Both the position numbers and the translations under genes were made by a program. A stretch of DNA of 64,000 bases from an uncultured Porphyromonadaceae bacterium (lineage in GTDB: Bacteria; Bacteroidota; Bacteroidia; Bacteroidales; Muribaculaceae). The first letter of the stretch is position 1. Every line of letters starts with the position of its first letter. Below, piece after piece: positions 25,286 to 34,108 of this stretch. The notes beneath the pieces were generated by a model. The model did not search any database, was not told where the DNA came from, and worked only from the letters and a program-made list of their open reading frames with translations. The stretch lies in NCBI GenBank assembly GCA_902491625.1, contig CABUIO010000001.1, forward strand, positions 1-64,000, read 5' to 3'.

Positions 25286-26391
25286 AGTTCTGCTTCTTTA
25301 AGTTTTTCGGCATTTTCGGCCACGATGAGATGGTCGATGCAGTCACGGATGTCTCCGTCCATAAATGCCGGAAGGTTATAGATTGTATAGTTGATTCTGT
25401 GGTCGGTGATTCGGCCCTGCGGATAGTTGTAGGTGCGTATCTTGGCCGAGCGGTCGCCGGTGGAGACCATTGTCTTGCGTCGCGAGGCGATGTCGTCGAG
25501 ATATTTGCGGTGCTCGCGGTCATAGATGAAGGTGCGCAGACGCGAGAGCGCCCGCTCCTTGTTCTTGGGCTGGTCGCGTGTCTCGGTACACTCTATGAGA
25601 ATCTCCTCGGTCTCGCCTGTGTTGGGATTCTTCCAGTTGTAGCGCAGACGCACTCCGGACTCGACCTTGTTGACGTTCTGGCCGCCGGCGCCGCCGCTGC
25701 GGAATGTGTCCCAGCGTATCTCACCCTCGTGGATCTCGACCTCGAAAGCCTCGGCCTCGGGAAGGACAGCCACGGTGGCCGCCGAAGTGTGTACACGTCC
25801 CTGCGTCTCTGTGGCAGGCACACGTTGGACGCGATGAACGCCGCTCTCATATTTCATTATGCCGTAGACGTCGTTGCCGGAGAGCGAGAAGATAATCTCC
25901 TTGAAACCTCCGGAAGCGCCCTCGCTGAAACTCGTCACGGCAATCTGCCAGCCGTTGCGCTCGGCAAACTTCTGGTACATGCGGAACAGATCGCCGGCAA
26001 AAAGAGCGGCCTCGTCGCCTCCGGTACCGCCACGGATTTCAACGATCGCATTCTTGGCGTCGTCAGGATCCTGCGGCACGAGGAGCAGTTTGATTTCCTC
26101 CTCCACTTTCGGCAACGCCTCGGTAGCCTCGTCGAGTTCCTCGCGGGCAAGCGCCCTCATGTCGCCGTCCGATTCCGAGGCAAGCAGCGCGCGGGCCTCT
26201 TCGACAGTATCGAGAAGAGCACGGTAGCGCTTCGTGGCGGCATTGATCTTTTCCAGATCGTGATATTCCTTTGTGAGCTTCACGTAGCGGCTCTGATCGG
26301 CGATGACTTCGGGGTCAGTGATCAGAGTAGCCACCTCCTCGAATCTGCCGTCGAGACCATCCAGACGCTGAAGCAATGATGTTTCTGCCAT
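25282..26391 (-). CDS. prfA: Peptide chain release factor 1
   Basis: 369 residues from the ATG at 26391. It reads UAA and UAG stops and triggers peptide release. The GGQ motif is clear in [19 protein letters not shown], and the stop-codon-recognition segment [20 protein letters not shown] contains the PAT tripeptide typical of RF1. The open frame extends further upstream to 26769 but runs through the tRNA-Glu gene, so the internal start [12 protein letters not shown] is the real one. Downstream it overlaps pyrF by 4 nt. Confidence 0.95.
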   Translation of the reverse strand: MAETSLLQRLDGLDGRFEEVATLITDPEVIADQSRYVKLTKEYHDLEKINAATKRYRALLDTVEEARALLASESDGDMRALAREELDEATEALPKVEEEIKLLLVPQDPDDAKNAIVEIRGGTGGDEAALFAGDLFRMYQKFAERNGWQIAVTSFSEGASGGFKEIIFSLSGNDVYGIMKYESGVHRVQRVPATETQGRVHTSAATVAVLPEAEAFEVEIHEGEIRWDTFRSGGAGGQNVNKVESGVRLRYNWKNPNTGETEEILIECTETRDQPKNKERALSRLRTFIYDREHRKYLDDIASRRKTMVSTGDRSAKIRTYNYPQGRITDHRINYTIYNLPAFMDGDIRDCIDHLIVAENAEKLKEAEL

Positions 26392-26460
26392 AAGAGGCTG
26401 TTTAAAAATAAACATTAATCCGGAGTCGTTCATGCCGAGTGGATTTTGTCTTGCTGGTGA

Positions 26461-26492
26461 AGGAGCATAGCGGGCTATGTGACTGAACCAAA
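26461..26492 (+). repeat. Copy 1 of a 32-nt interspersed repeat
   Basis: The 32 nt starting AGGAGCATAGCGGGCTATG and ending ACTGAACCAAA are identical at 56589-56620, inside the 333-bp MITE-like element. The core CATAGC-GG-GCTATG is a palindrome. The rest of the 257-nt gap between prfA and tRNA-Glu (26392-26648) does not resemble the other copy. Confidence 0.8.
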
Positions 26493-26648
26493 AGGCAAAA
26501 GACGCCGACAGGAACGAATCCTTTTTCGGTACGCATCGAGAGAAAACCGCCGGAGAGAACCGTGCAAAGAGCGCGGAGGGTTTGCCGCCTCCATCCGTCC
26601 AAAAACGAAAAAGACTCAACAGCCGATGTGTGCTGCCGAGCCTTTTTG

Positions 26649-26720
26649 TAGCGAATCCGGGAATCGAACCCGAGTCTCCACCTTGAGAGGGTGGCGTGCT
26701 AGCCGCTACACCAATTCGCC
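26649..26720 (-). tRNA. tRNA-Glu (anticodon CTC)
   Basis: 72 nt read on the minus strand. Acceptor GGCGAAT pairs with ATTCGCT (G1-U72 wobble). D arm is GTGT/GCAC. Anticodon stem CCACC/GGTGG encloses loop CTCTCAA, giving anticodon CTC. T arm TCGGG-TTCGAAT-CCCGG, discriminator A. The CCA end is not encoded. A consensus promoter lies 35 nt upstream of its 5' end. Confidence 0.95.
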
Positions 26721-26754
26721 ATATCGTCTCAGGGTTTGTCCCCTTTTGACGATG

Positions 26755-26786
26755 CAAAGTTAACACCATTTTCCGGTCTGACCAAA
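26755..26786 (-). promoter_or_regulatory. Promoter of tRNA-Glu
   Basis: TTTG-N20-TAACTTTG on the minus strand. The box is 34 nt upstream of the mature tRNA 5' end. Transcription may continue into prfA, since no terminator is obvious between them. Confidence 0.75.
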
Positions 26787-26884
26787 TTTTGGAGCATCTT
26801 TTTTTGCAACTTTTTTTTAATCTCCGAATCCTCAGAGATTTATGCTACTACAAAAAAATTTGCCACCTAAAGAATCAGCAATCC

Positions 26885-27502
26885 TTAAGGATACATGTTC
26901 GGATCGTCCGTAAACTCAAATCTGCTGAAATTATCTTCGATCCCATCCTCCTGTTTTAAGAAAAACCATTCATTGCAGACCAATCGCTCCCCTTTACTGC
27001 CATCCTCATACACTTCGGGGAAAAAATTAGAACGCACGGTGATTTTCTCTTCATCAATAGCGACAATCTGGATATCGGTGGAATAATAACGAAAGGGTTT
27101 CTTTGACCTATAAATCAATCCTGTCTTTGGATCATAAGGCTCCTCCGGAATGAAGTGAATGCCGCCGCCTGGATCACTGAAGGAGTAAAAGACATGCGCT
27201 TTCCCACCCTCAAAATAAATTCCGACCGGTGTAGATCCCACACCTTCTGGCCAATCCGGATCACATCCATCATATTCTTCGCCGGTATCGGCATAGATCA
27301 CATGTCCTCCCCGCCGCGTTATTCGCCACAGGAATCCTTCGCCAATTTCCATAACCTCCTCAAAAGAGGGATATGGAGAATCGACAGTCTCATCTTCCTG
27401 AGGCGGAACCACAGGCTCATCCTTGTCATCGGAACACGACACCACGCATGTCAGCACCAAAGCCAGACATGCCATCATTAAACTTTTGATCTTCAAATTC
27501 AT
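26885..27502 (-). CDS. Lipoprotein of unknown function, paralogue A of a tandem pair
   Basis: 205 residues from ATG at 27502, chosen by alignment with its neighbour. The signal peptide ends at lipobox CVVSC. An acidic linker (SDDKDEPVVPPQEDETVDSP) leads to a beta-rich domain with GFLWRITRRGGHVIYADTG, PVGIYFEGGKAHVFY, then IHFIPEEPYDPKTGLIYRSK. The last 90 residues are almost identical to paralogue B; the difference clusters in CDPDWPEGVGSTP and SFSDPGGG. It lies downstream of a C10 protease gene and copy B. I do not recognise the family. A protease-inhibitor or immunity role is a guess from position. Confidence 0.75.
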   Translation of the reverse strand: MNLKIKSLMMACLALVLTCVVSCSDDKDEPVVPPQEDETVDSPYPSFEEVMEIGEGFLWRITRRGGHVIYADTGEEYDGCDPDWPEGVGSTPVGIYFEGGKAHVFYSFSDPGGGIHFIPEEPYDPKTGLIYRSKKPFRYYSTDIQIVAIDEEKITVRSNFFPEVYEDGSKGERLVCNEWFFLKQEDGIEDNFSRFEFTDDPNMYP

Positions 27503-27612
27503 CCGTAAATAGCCAATAAGCCAATACAAAAAAGACACAAACTCATTCAATCCGAATCCTCATGAGTCTAAATAATGTAAATGCACTCGAATTGAATCTT
27601 AAAAGCATCCTT

Positions 27613-28224
27613 TTAAGGATACATGTTCGGATCGTCCGTAAACTCAAATCTGCTGATATAGTCTTCGACACCATCTTCCTGTTTCAAGAAGAACCATTCA
27701 TTGCAGACCAATCGCTCCCCTTTACTGCCATCCTCATACACTTCGGGGAAAAAATTAGAACGCACAGTGATTTTATCTTCATCAATAGCGACAATCTGGA
27801 TATCGGTGGAATAATATCGAAAGGGCTTCTTTGATCTATAAATCAAACCCGTCTTTGGATCATAAGGCTCCTCCGGGATGAAATGAATGCCTCCAGCATC
27901 GTAAGAGTAAAGGACATGTACTTTCCCGCCCTCAAAATAAATTCCGACCGGACAACCTCCCATCCCCGTAGGAAAATCATTGGGACGACCTTCATATTCA
28001 TCACCTGTATCAACATAGATCACATGTCCTCCCTTGCGCGTTATTCGCCAAAGAAATCCGTCACCGATCTCCATGACCTCCTCAAAGGATGGATATGGAG
28101 AGTCCATTGTCTCATCCTCCTGAGGCGGAACCACAGGCTCATCCTTGTCATCTGAACACGACACCACGCATGTCAGCATCAAAGCCAGACACGCCATCAC
28201 CAAAATTTTAATTTTCATTTCCAT
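27613..28224 (-). CDS. Lipoprotein of unknown function, paralogue B of a tandem pair
   Basis: 203 residues from ATG at 28224; an in-frame ATG at 28218 and a TTG at 28230 are alternatives. It has the same plan as paralogue A: lipobox CVVSC, acidic linker, then the domain GFLWRITRKGGHVIYVDTG to the C-terminal FEFTDDPNMYP. It starts 10 nt after the C10 protease stop, so the two are cotranscribed. Copies A and B are offset by about 728 bp and stay nearly identical over the C-terminal half. The region between them (27503-27612) has no promoter. Confidence 0.78.
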   Translation of the reverse strand: MEMKIKILVMACLALMLTCVVSCSDDKDEPVVPPQEDETMDSPYPSFEEVMEIGDGFLWRITRKGGHVIYVDTGDEYEGRPNDFPTGMGGCPVGIYFEGGKVHVLYSYDAGGIHFIPEEPYDPKTGLIYRSKKPFRYYSTDIQIVAIDEDKITVRSNFFPEVYEDGSKGERLVCNEWFFLKQEDGVEDYISRFEFTDDPNMYP

Positions 28225-28234
28225 CAGCAAATTA

Positions 28235-29446
28235 TCAATAAGTTACTTTTCCATAAAATATCAAATTCAAATAAAATTCAATTTCCCACTCTGTGGTTAA
28301 ACCTTCTCCATCCAAAGATTCATAATCCCAAAGATTAAAATGATTGTCTCGGAAGTAGAAATAGCCATTGCTGGCATCTCGCCAACCCCAAAGACAGTGG
28401 TAAAGACAGATAGGTTCAGGGAGAACGACTTCATAGTCATAATATTCAGAGTATCCGTCAATTACCCATGCATGATTCTTAGACGTAACATCATCTTCAC
28501 CTTTTAAAATGACAGGATTCGATCTAAGGGCTTTGTTTACACCTGAAACTGAAAATTCTTTACTTTCGCCAGGGTCTTTAAATCCAAAATTAATTAGTGT
28601 CCGCCTAATTTTCACAGGATCCGTACCGCTTCCATCAGTACCATAGTTCATATCAAGATTCTCAGATCGTCCAAGATCACTCAGCAAAAGAGCAAGAGAA
28701 TTGGAATCATGGTTCGTCACAATGTCATCCCAATCATATTCATGTCCGTTATACTCTTCCGGGAACTTGAAATATGACATTAGCTGGGCTGTTGAAAGAG
28801 CGACACAGCCGACAACTGCCTGCGAGCCATCTTCTGTGAAACAATATCTATTGAAAGGATAATGCTGATTCCAATCCGCCACTTTGCGCGGCAACATCGG
28901 CTTAACCCTGACTATAATCTTCTTTGCCAACGCTATCGAGTCATTAGGATGAAATGGTTCTACTTTAGTCGTGTCGGGAAAGACAGTGATTCGGGCACTG
29001 ATGTCTCTCTCCATATTATTGAAGAATAAGGACAATCCGGGATTCTGTATGGTGTCCCGCAGATTCAGATGTCCGTTATCCGAAATGGCATATAATGGAT
29101 ATGCCCGTCGATCCTGAGCCATGACCACAAAGCCATCATTCTCGCCATAATTTATAATATAGGCGACAGTATCATTCTGTGCAGAACGTGTAAGAGAGCT
29201 CGAAATGACATTCTCAACCTCAGCAAAATCACGTCTATAACCTGAGCTACGTGTATTGACATCGCCATAGGAATCCATCATTGACAAGAGTCTTCGACCC
29301 TCTGCAATAGCTTCCTGCTCACTGATCCGATACTCATTTTTCTGAGTATCATCTTTACTGTCGAGAAGCTCTAAAGCCATATCTGAGGAACAACTCGTCA
29401 AGACTATTGAAACAATCACAGAAATGAGGCAGTATTTCATACGCAT
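28235..29446 (-). CDS. C10-family cysteine protease (streptopain-like), lipoprotein
   Basis: 403 residues. Residues 1-19 are a lipoprotein signal (VLTSC). A propeptide of about 170 residues follows, then the protease domain. The catalytic cysteine is C214 in AVVGCVALSTAQLMSYFKFP, matching the GCVA motif of SpeB and interpain. The catalytic histidine is H325 in NHAWVIDGYSEYY. The tail LWGWRDASNGYF matches the Trp-rich end of C10 enzymes. It would be made as a zymogen and anchored in the cell envelope. It leads an operon with the two paralogous lipoproteins. The block is AT-rich compared with flanking housekeeping genes, suggesting acquisition. The second ATG (29440) could also be the start. 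Confidence 0.9.
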   Translation of the reverse strand: MRMKYCLISVIVSIVLTSCSSDMALELLDSKDDTQKNEYRISEQEAIAEGRRLLSMMDSYGDVNTRSSGYRRDFAEVENVISSSLTRSAQNDTVAYIINYGENDGFVVMAQDRRAYPLYAISDNGHLNLRDTIQNPGLSLFFNNMERDISARITVFPDTTKVEPFHPNDSIALAKKIIVRVKPMLPRKVADWNQHYPFNRYCFTEDGSQAVVGCVALSTAQLMSYFKFPEEYNGHEYDWDDIVTNHDSNSLALLLSDLGRSENLDMNYGTDGSGTDPVKIRRTLINFGFKDPGESKEFSVSGVNKALRSNPVILKGEDDVTSKNHAWVIDGYSEYYDYEVVLPEPICLYHCLWGWRDASNGYFYFRDNHFNLWDYESLDGEGLTTEWEIEFYLNLIFYGKVTY

Positions 29447-29475
29447 GGCTCTAAATTTGATTTAATTTTTCGCCA

Positions 29476-29506
29476 CAAATATATTATAATATTTTCATAT
29501 CGCAAA
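29476..29506 (-). promoter_or_regulatory. Promoter of the C10 protease operon
   Basis: TTTG-N19-TATATTTG on the minus strand, exact spacing, 30 nt before the start codon. Confidence 0.7.
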
Positions 29507-29523
29507 ACATTTTTTAAATAAAA

Positions 29524-29556
29524 AAGATGCCGGTCGCGCGGTGCGATCGACATCTT
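29524..29556 (-). terminator. Rho-independent terminator after rpsP
   Basis: A 14-bp stem with two imperfect pairs, AAGATGTCGATCGC with GCGACCGGCATCTT on the minus strand, followed by a run of six Ts and TATTT. It is 50 nt past the rpsP stop. Confidence 0.82.
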
Positions 29557-29605
29557 CCAAAATTTTCTAAAGAAAAAGGGGACTTAAGAACCCGCAGAAG
29601 CCGGA

Positions 29606-30154
29606 TTACTCGGCAGCCTCAGTGTTCTCAGCCTCGGCCTCAGCCTGCTCAGCCTCGTGGGCAGCCTTTGCGGCGGCCTCCTCGGCGGCGATCTTCTCAG
29701 CCTTCTTCTTTGCTACAGCCTCAGCCTTGGCAGCGTTCTTCTCTGCCTCGGCCTGAAGACGCTTGCGGGCAGCCTCCTCCTTGTCAGCAGCCTGCTTGGC
29801 CTTGCCGTCGGCAGCCTTCTTGTCGGACTGAGCCTTCCAGGCGTCAAAACGACGCTGAGCCTCTTCCTCGCTGAAAGCGCCTTTCTTCACACCGCCGCGG
29901 AGATGCTTCATGAGCATCACGCCCTCGCGTGAAAGGATGCTGCGCACTGTGTCTGTGGGCTGTGCGCCTACTTCCACCCAATACAAAGCACGTTCGAAGT
30001 TAAGAGATACTGTAGCAGGATTAGTGTTCGGATTATAAGAACCTATCCTTTCAATAAATCTACCATCACGTGGTGCCCTGCTATCGGCGATTACAATGGG
30101 ATAAAATGCATAGCCCTTGCGGCCATGACGCTGTAATCTGATCTTAGTTGCCAT
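29606..30154 (-). CDS. rpsP: 30S ribosomal protein S16 with long charged C-terminal tail
   Basis: 182 residues. The first 80 or so are ordinary S16: [40 protein letters not shown], then [20 protein letters not shown]. The family is usually 80-90 residues; here about 100 more follow, almost entirely Ala, Lys and Glu ([20 protein letters not shown] and similar), predicted as one long helix. Such extensions occur in Bacteroidetes S16 proteins. It stands alone with its own promoter and terminator rather than with rimM/trmD. Confidence 0.95.
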   Translation of the reverse strand: MATKIRLQRHGRKGYAFYPIVIADSRAPRDGRFIERIGSYNPNTNPATVSLNFERALYWVEVGAQPTDTVRSILSREGVMLMKHLRGGVKKGAFSEEEAQRRFDAWKAQSDKKAADGKAKQAADKEEAARKRLQAEAEKNAAKAEAVAKKKAEKIAAEEAAAKAAHEAEQAEAEAENTEAAE

Positions 30155-30230
30155 AAAATAGTATAAATGTGTTTGTTTTGGTTGGGTGCTACGCTGCGGT
30201 TCCGTGGCCGGACATCGCAGTTTTGCGCCG

Positions 30231-30262
30231 CAAAGGTAAGAATTTCAGCTGAATTACGCAAA
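30231..30262 (-). promoter_or_regulatory. Promoter of rpsP
   Basis: TTTG-N20-TACCTTTG on the minus strand. It leaves a leader of about 70 nt that could hold a translational control structure; none was identified. Confidence 0.72.
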
Positions 30263-30399
30263 TCTTTTTCAAAATCAATTTTTGCGCGACCTGAGTCAAA
30301 GACAATTTAAACTGCACAGGACGGCGGATGGACAATGAACTTATGGAGACGCGATTTGTTAGAAAAGTATAAACAAGGTTAAATCTAAAGACTACAATT

Positions 30400-30615
30400 A
30401 TGATTGACGGACACAACGACATAAATTCGGCCACACCCAAGGGTTTCCGCCTTGGTTTCGGCATCTTCATGGTGTTCTTCTACGTCGCCATCGGCATCGT
30501 GTTTATCCTGAATCTTTTCAAGATCACGGAAGGAATCTCGATAGCGGTAGGCTGTCTGCTTATCGTCTACGGTATCTGGCGAGGCTACCGTCTCATCAGG
30601 GCTGTGAAAGAATAG
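30400..30615 (+). CDS. Small membrane protein of unknown function
   Basis: 71 residues with two hydrophobic helices, about 19-41 (GFGIFMVFFYVAIGIVFIL) and 46-62 (ISIAVGCLLIVYGIWRG), and a basic end (RGYRLIRAVKE). It lies 49 nt ahead of the PstS-like lipoprotein on the same strand and is probably cotranscribed with it. I do not recognise a named family. Confidence 0.65.
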   Translation: MIDGHNDINSATPKGFRLGFGIFMVFFYVAIGIVFILNLFKITEGISIAVGCLLIVYGIWRGYRLIRAVKE

Positions 30616-30664
30616 AGTTTGTAAAACTTCTCTCTTCTTATCCGCAACTAATACGTTACTTCTG

Positions 30665-31690
30665 ATGAAAAAAGGTTTATTGCACACGGCACTGGCAGCG
30701 CTTGCACTGGCAGTGCTCGTCTTGTCGTCTTGCGGCAAGTCGAAAAAGACAGAGAAATATGACGAGGGAAGCGCCGTGATGTTCTGCGACGAAGGCTTCG
30801 CAAGCTTCATGGAGGAGGAGATCGACGTTTTCGAATATCAGTATCCGAAGGCGAGCATCCTTGTGCGCTACATGAGCGAGACGGAGGCCATCAACGCCAT
30901 CATGCAGGACAGCTGCCAGCTTATCGTCACATCGAAACCGCTTACCGAAAACCAGATAAGGGTGCTCCGCGACAAAGACAAGCGCATCGCGAAGTCGCTT
31001 CCGATCGCGGTCGACGCGGTGGCTCTGATCGTCAACAAAAAGAACAGTCTGGAACGCCTCAACCTCTACGACATCAAGGACATCCTCACCGGCAAAGTGA
31101 CCAACTGGGGACAGCTAATGAGAATGACCGACGGCAAGCTCGACACGACTTCGGTCAAGGTCGTGTTTGACCGCATGGGATCCTCGACTGTCAACTATAT
31201 CCAGGACAAATTCCTCGACGGCAAACCCTTCCCCTCCAACGCCTACGCACAGAGCTCCAACATAGAGGTGTTCAAGGCCGTGGAAAACGATCCGTCGGTC
31301 ATCGGCATCATCAGCGTGGCATGGCTGGGCGAGAATCTTGAGAAACGTTCCACCGAGGCCGCCGCTGTCGACGAAAGCAAGATCAAGAGCCTGCAGGACG
31401 AGAAAGAGCAGATCGAGGTGCAATTCAGCGATAAGATAAAGGTGCTCGCCATCGGCAATGACAACGCCGCATATGCAGAGGACTACTATCTCCCCTATCA
31501 GGCCTACATCTTCGAGAAAGACAAATATCCCCTCGTGCGCACAATCTACCTGACTACCACTGCTCCGCAGAAGTCCGTCGGCCAGTCGTTCTACAGCTTC
31601 GTCACAGGCTATATCGGCCAGAAGATTCTGGCACGCACCGGAGTTCTCCCCTACAACATGCCGATGCGCGTCGTGGAGCTTGAGCAATAA
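30665..31690 (+). CDS. PstS-like substrate-binding lipoprotein
   Basis: 341 residues. The signal peptide ends at lipobox LSSC (C23). The mature protein resembles the phosphate-binding PBP-like fold: YDEGSAVMFCDEGFASFMEE, then VDAVALIVNKKNSLERL and IKDILTGKVTNWGQL, the hinge-spanning signature of PstS-type proteins, and DRMGSSTVNYI near residue 168. No PstABC permease genes are nearby. In other Bacteroidales, as I recall, such a gene often sits beside exbBD-tonB, so a role in envelope energy-transduction rather than simple phosphate uptake is possible. Confidence 0.78.
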   Translation: MKKGLLHTALAALALAVLVLSSCGKSKKTEKYDEGSAVMFCDEGFASFMEEEIDVFEYQYPKASILVRYMSETEAINAIMQDSCQLIVTSKPLTENQIRVLRDKDKRIAKSLPIAVDAVALIVNKKNSLERLNLYDIKDILTGKVTNWGQLMRMTDGKLDTTSVKVVFDRMGSSTVNYIQDKFLDGKPFPSNAYAQSSNIEVFKAVENDPSVIGIISVAWLGENLEKRSTEAAAVDESKIKSLQDEKEQIEVQFSDKIKVLAIGNDNAAYAEDYYLPYQAYIFEKDKYPLVRTIYLTTTAPQKSVGQSFYSFVTGYIGQKILARTGVLPYNMPMRVVELEQ

Positions 31691-31713
31691 CGCGCCAATA
31701 TCCAAACACATAC

Positions 31714-31758
31714 GCGGTATGCGTCTCGAAACACGAGATGCAGACCGCATAATTTTTT
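31714..31758 (+). terminator. Rho-independent terminator after the PstS-like gene
   Basis: A 15-bp stem with one mismatch and one G-U pair: GCGGTATGCGTCTCG with CGAGATGCAGACCGC around AAACA, followed by six Ts at 31753-31758. It starts 23 nt after the stop. Confidence 0.85.
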
Positions 31759-31850
31759 GCAGTTTCGGGTGTCACATTTCCTCATTTAGATAAGTCTTAA
31801 ATTATGTAGCACATCAAAAATGCAGCATATCAAATATCATATCTCAGGAA

Positions 31851-33929
31851 ATGAAAGCAATAGTTATTTCAGCAATCGCGCTCTCATGCGTGGGCGGAGC
31901 TTCGGCGCAAGAAGAAGTGACCGATTCAATCGCGACACACGAACTACAGGAAATAGTCATCGAAGCACCGCGTGTCGTCAGAAAAGCGGACATGGATGTC
32001 TACCATCCGTCGAAAAGCGCAGTCGACAATTCCAAAAACGGCCTCCAGTTGCTCAACAACCTCATGATACCTACCCTTAGCGTCAACGACGCGCTCGGTT
32101 CCATACAGGCCGCCGGACAGTCGGTGCAGGTGCGCATCAACGGACGCGAGTCCACGATAGAGCAGGTACGCTCGCTGCTGCCCGAGACCATCAAGCGTGT
32201 GGAATGGATTGACAATCCGGGACTCCGATACGGCGGCGCCAACTACGTGCTGAACTTCATCGTGTCCAACCCGACGGCCGGAGGCTCGCTGATGACGATG
32301 GCGCGTCCCGCCCTGAATCAGGCGTGGGGTTTCTACATGGCCGACGCCAAGTTCAACACCGGACGCTCGCAGTGGGAGGTGGGAGGCAATTTCAAGCTGA
32401 CCAACAAGCTGAAGACACATCGCGAATACACCGAGACATTCACGTATCCCGACGGAGCGACCATTACACGCGACGAGACCCCGCGCGGCGGCTCGCTTGA
32501 CAACACACAGTCGAATGCCTGGGCCTCCTACAGCTACATCAAGCCCGACACGACGGTGTTCATGGCGCAGTTCGGCCTGTACCAGAGTCTTACCGACAAG
32601 ATTCTCTGCAAAGGCATAATGTCGCTGAGCGACGGATCGGACGACATTCTCCTCACCGATTCCCACGGCAACACAGGCCCGACACCCTCCCTGTCCCTTT
32701 ACTGGCAGCAGTCTCTTCCCCGAAAGCAGATGCTGATAGTGGATTTCAGCAGCTCATTCTATTTCGGTCATTCCTTCTCCGACTACACGGAAAAGATACC
32801 CGGCGCCGAAGGTTATCTCACCGACATTCACACCTCGATCAAGGATCGCAATCAGGCCTATGCCGTGGAGGCCGACTACATCAAGAACTGGAACAACGGA
32901 CGATTCACTGCCGGAGCCTCCTACACCGCCAACCGCAACCGCTCGCGTTACGAGAACCTCGAAGGGGAGATTTTCCATCAGCGTCAGGACAAGATATATC
33001 TGTTCGCCGAGTATTTCCACCGTTTCGGCAAATGGACGGCGACAGCCGGAATGGGCGTGCAATACACCGATTTCCTGTTCCAGGAGTCGAACCGTGGCAC
33101 TCACACCTGGAGTCCGCGCCCGCAGGCCACGATCACTTACGCCCTGAACCAGAACCATAATTTCCGTCTCAACTTCACGTCGTGGCAGTCCACGCCCTCG
33201 CTGGCGGAGACCAACGTCGTGCCGCAGCAGCTCGACGCATTCCAATGGCGTGTCGGCAACCAGAATCTGAAAACGGCCAATTCCTACATGCTCACATTCC
33301 GCTACGGCTTCAATCTTCCGCGTGTCAGCGGCTCCTTCGGCATACGTGCCTTCACATCGCCCAACGCCATCACGCCCCTTCTCTACTGGGACGACAACCG
33401 CCTAATCACGACCTACGAAAACAGCCGCGGATTGCAGAATCTCTCCTTCTTCCTCGCCCCGCAGATCGAGATCATCCCCGACTGGCTCATGGCAAGCGGC
33501 TATGTGCAATACCGCATGGAACGTATGCGCGGCAACGGCTACGACCTCCACAGCAACGCCTGGAGCGGAAACGTGGAGATACAGCTCGCCCACTGGGGAT
33601 TCGTTCTCTCAGGCCAGTACATGCGCGCCCAGCGCGACCTCTGGGGCGAGAAGATCTCATGGGGCGAGGACATGAATATCATCGACCTTAGCTACAACTG
33701 GAAATCGTGGCAGTTCGGCGTCGGCATAATCATGCCTTTCGGAAGATATGACCAGGGCAGCCGCTCGCTGAGCAAATGGAACACCAACGAACAGCACATG
33801 CGTCTCGACATGCGCATGCCCTATATCTCCGTCAGCTACAATCTCCAGTGGGGACGCCAGAAACAGGGAGCTCAGAAACTTGTGGACGTCGATGCAAACA
33901 CCGATCGCTCGACTGCCGGAGGAAGATAG
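31851..33929 (+). CDS. Outer-membrane beta-barrel, TonB-dependent-receptor-like
   Basis: 692 residues. The signal peptide is MKAIVISAIALSCVGGASAQ. A plug-like domain follows (LQEIVIEAPRVVRKADMDVY; VQVRINGRESTIEQVRSLLP; YVLNFIVSNPTAGG). A long barrel of alternating aromatic strands ends PYISVSYNLQWGRQKQG. It resembles the outer-membrane barrel family OMP_b-brl_3 with a short plug. The usual N-terminal carboxypeptidase-regulatory domain is missing, and no clear TonB box is recognised, though ELQEIVIEA occupies the expected position. No SusD partner is adjacent, so a nutrient cannot be assigned. It is a single-gene unit between terminator-bounded neighbours. Confidence 0.83.
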   Translation: MKAIVISAIALSCVGGASAQEEVTDSIATHELQEIVIEAPRVVRKADMDVYHPSKSAVDNSKNGLQLLNNLMIPTLSVNDALGSIQAAGQSVQVRINGRESTIEQVRSLLPETIKRVEWIDNPGLRYGGANYVLNFIVSNPTAGGSLMTMARPALNQAWGFYMADAKFNTGRSQWEVGGNFKLTNKLKTHREYTETFTYPDGATITRDETPRGGSLDNTQSNAWASYSYIKPDTTVFMAQFGLYQSLTDKILCKGIMSLSDGSDDILLTDSHGNTGPTPSLSLYWQQSLPRKQMLIVDFSSSFYFGHSFSDYTEKIPGAEGYLTDIHTSIKDRNQAYAVEADYIKNWNNGRFTAGASYTANRNRSRYENLEGEIFHQRQDKIYLFAEYFHRFGKWTATAGMGVQYTDFLFQESNRGTHTWSPRPQATITYALNQNHNFRLNFTSWQSTPSLAETNVVPQQLDAFQWRVGNQNLKTANSYMLTFRYGFNLPRVSGSFGIRAFTSPNAITPLLYWDDNRLITTYENSRGLQNLSFFLAPQIEIIPDWLMASGYVQYRMERMRGNGYDLHSNAWSGNVEIQLAHWGFVLSGQYMRAQRDLWGEKISWGEDMNIIDLSYNWKSWQFGVGIIMPFGRYDQGSRSLSKWNTNEQHMRLDMRMPYISVSYNLQWGRQKQGAQKLVDVDANTDRSTAGGR

Positions 33930-34108
33930 GAGAAAGATTTTTCTGCGGTATCAAATAAACCGACGGGGCGCTGCGTTGTCTTATTATGTGAAGCCATAGC
34001 GACCCAAAGAGCGCCGGAGTCATAAATTATGGCGCGGAGCGTGGCAAGTGACAATATTTTTTGTTAACTTTACAGCCTCTAATCAGACAACTTAACAAAC
34101 CAAAGAAT

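Noticed and set aside
26392..26769. Longer prfA start
   Set aside because: The upstream codons translate through tRNA-Glu and an intergenic repeat.
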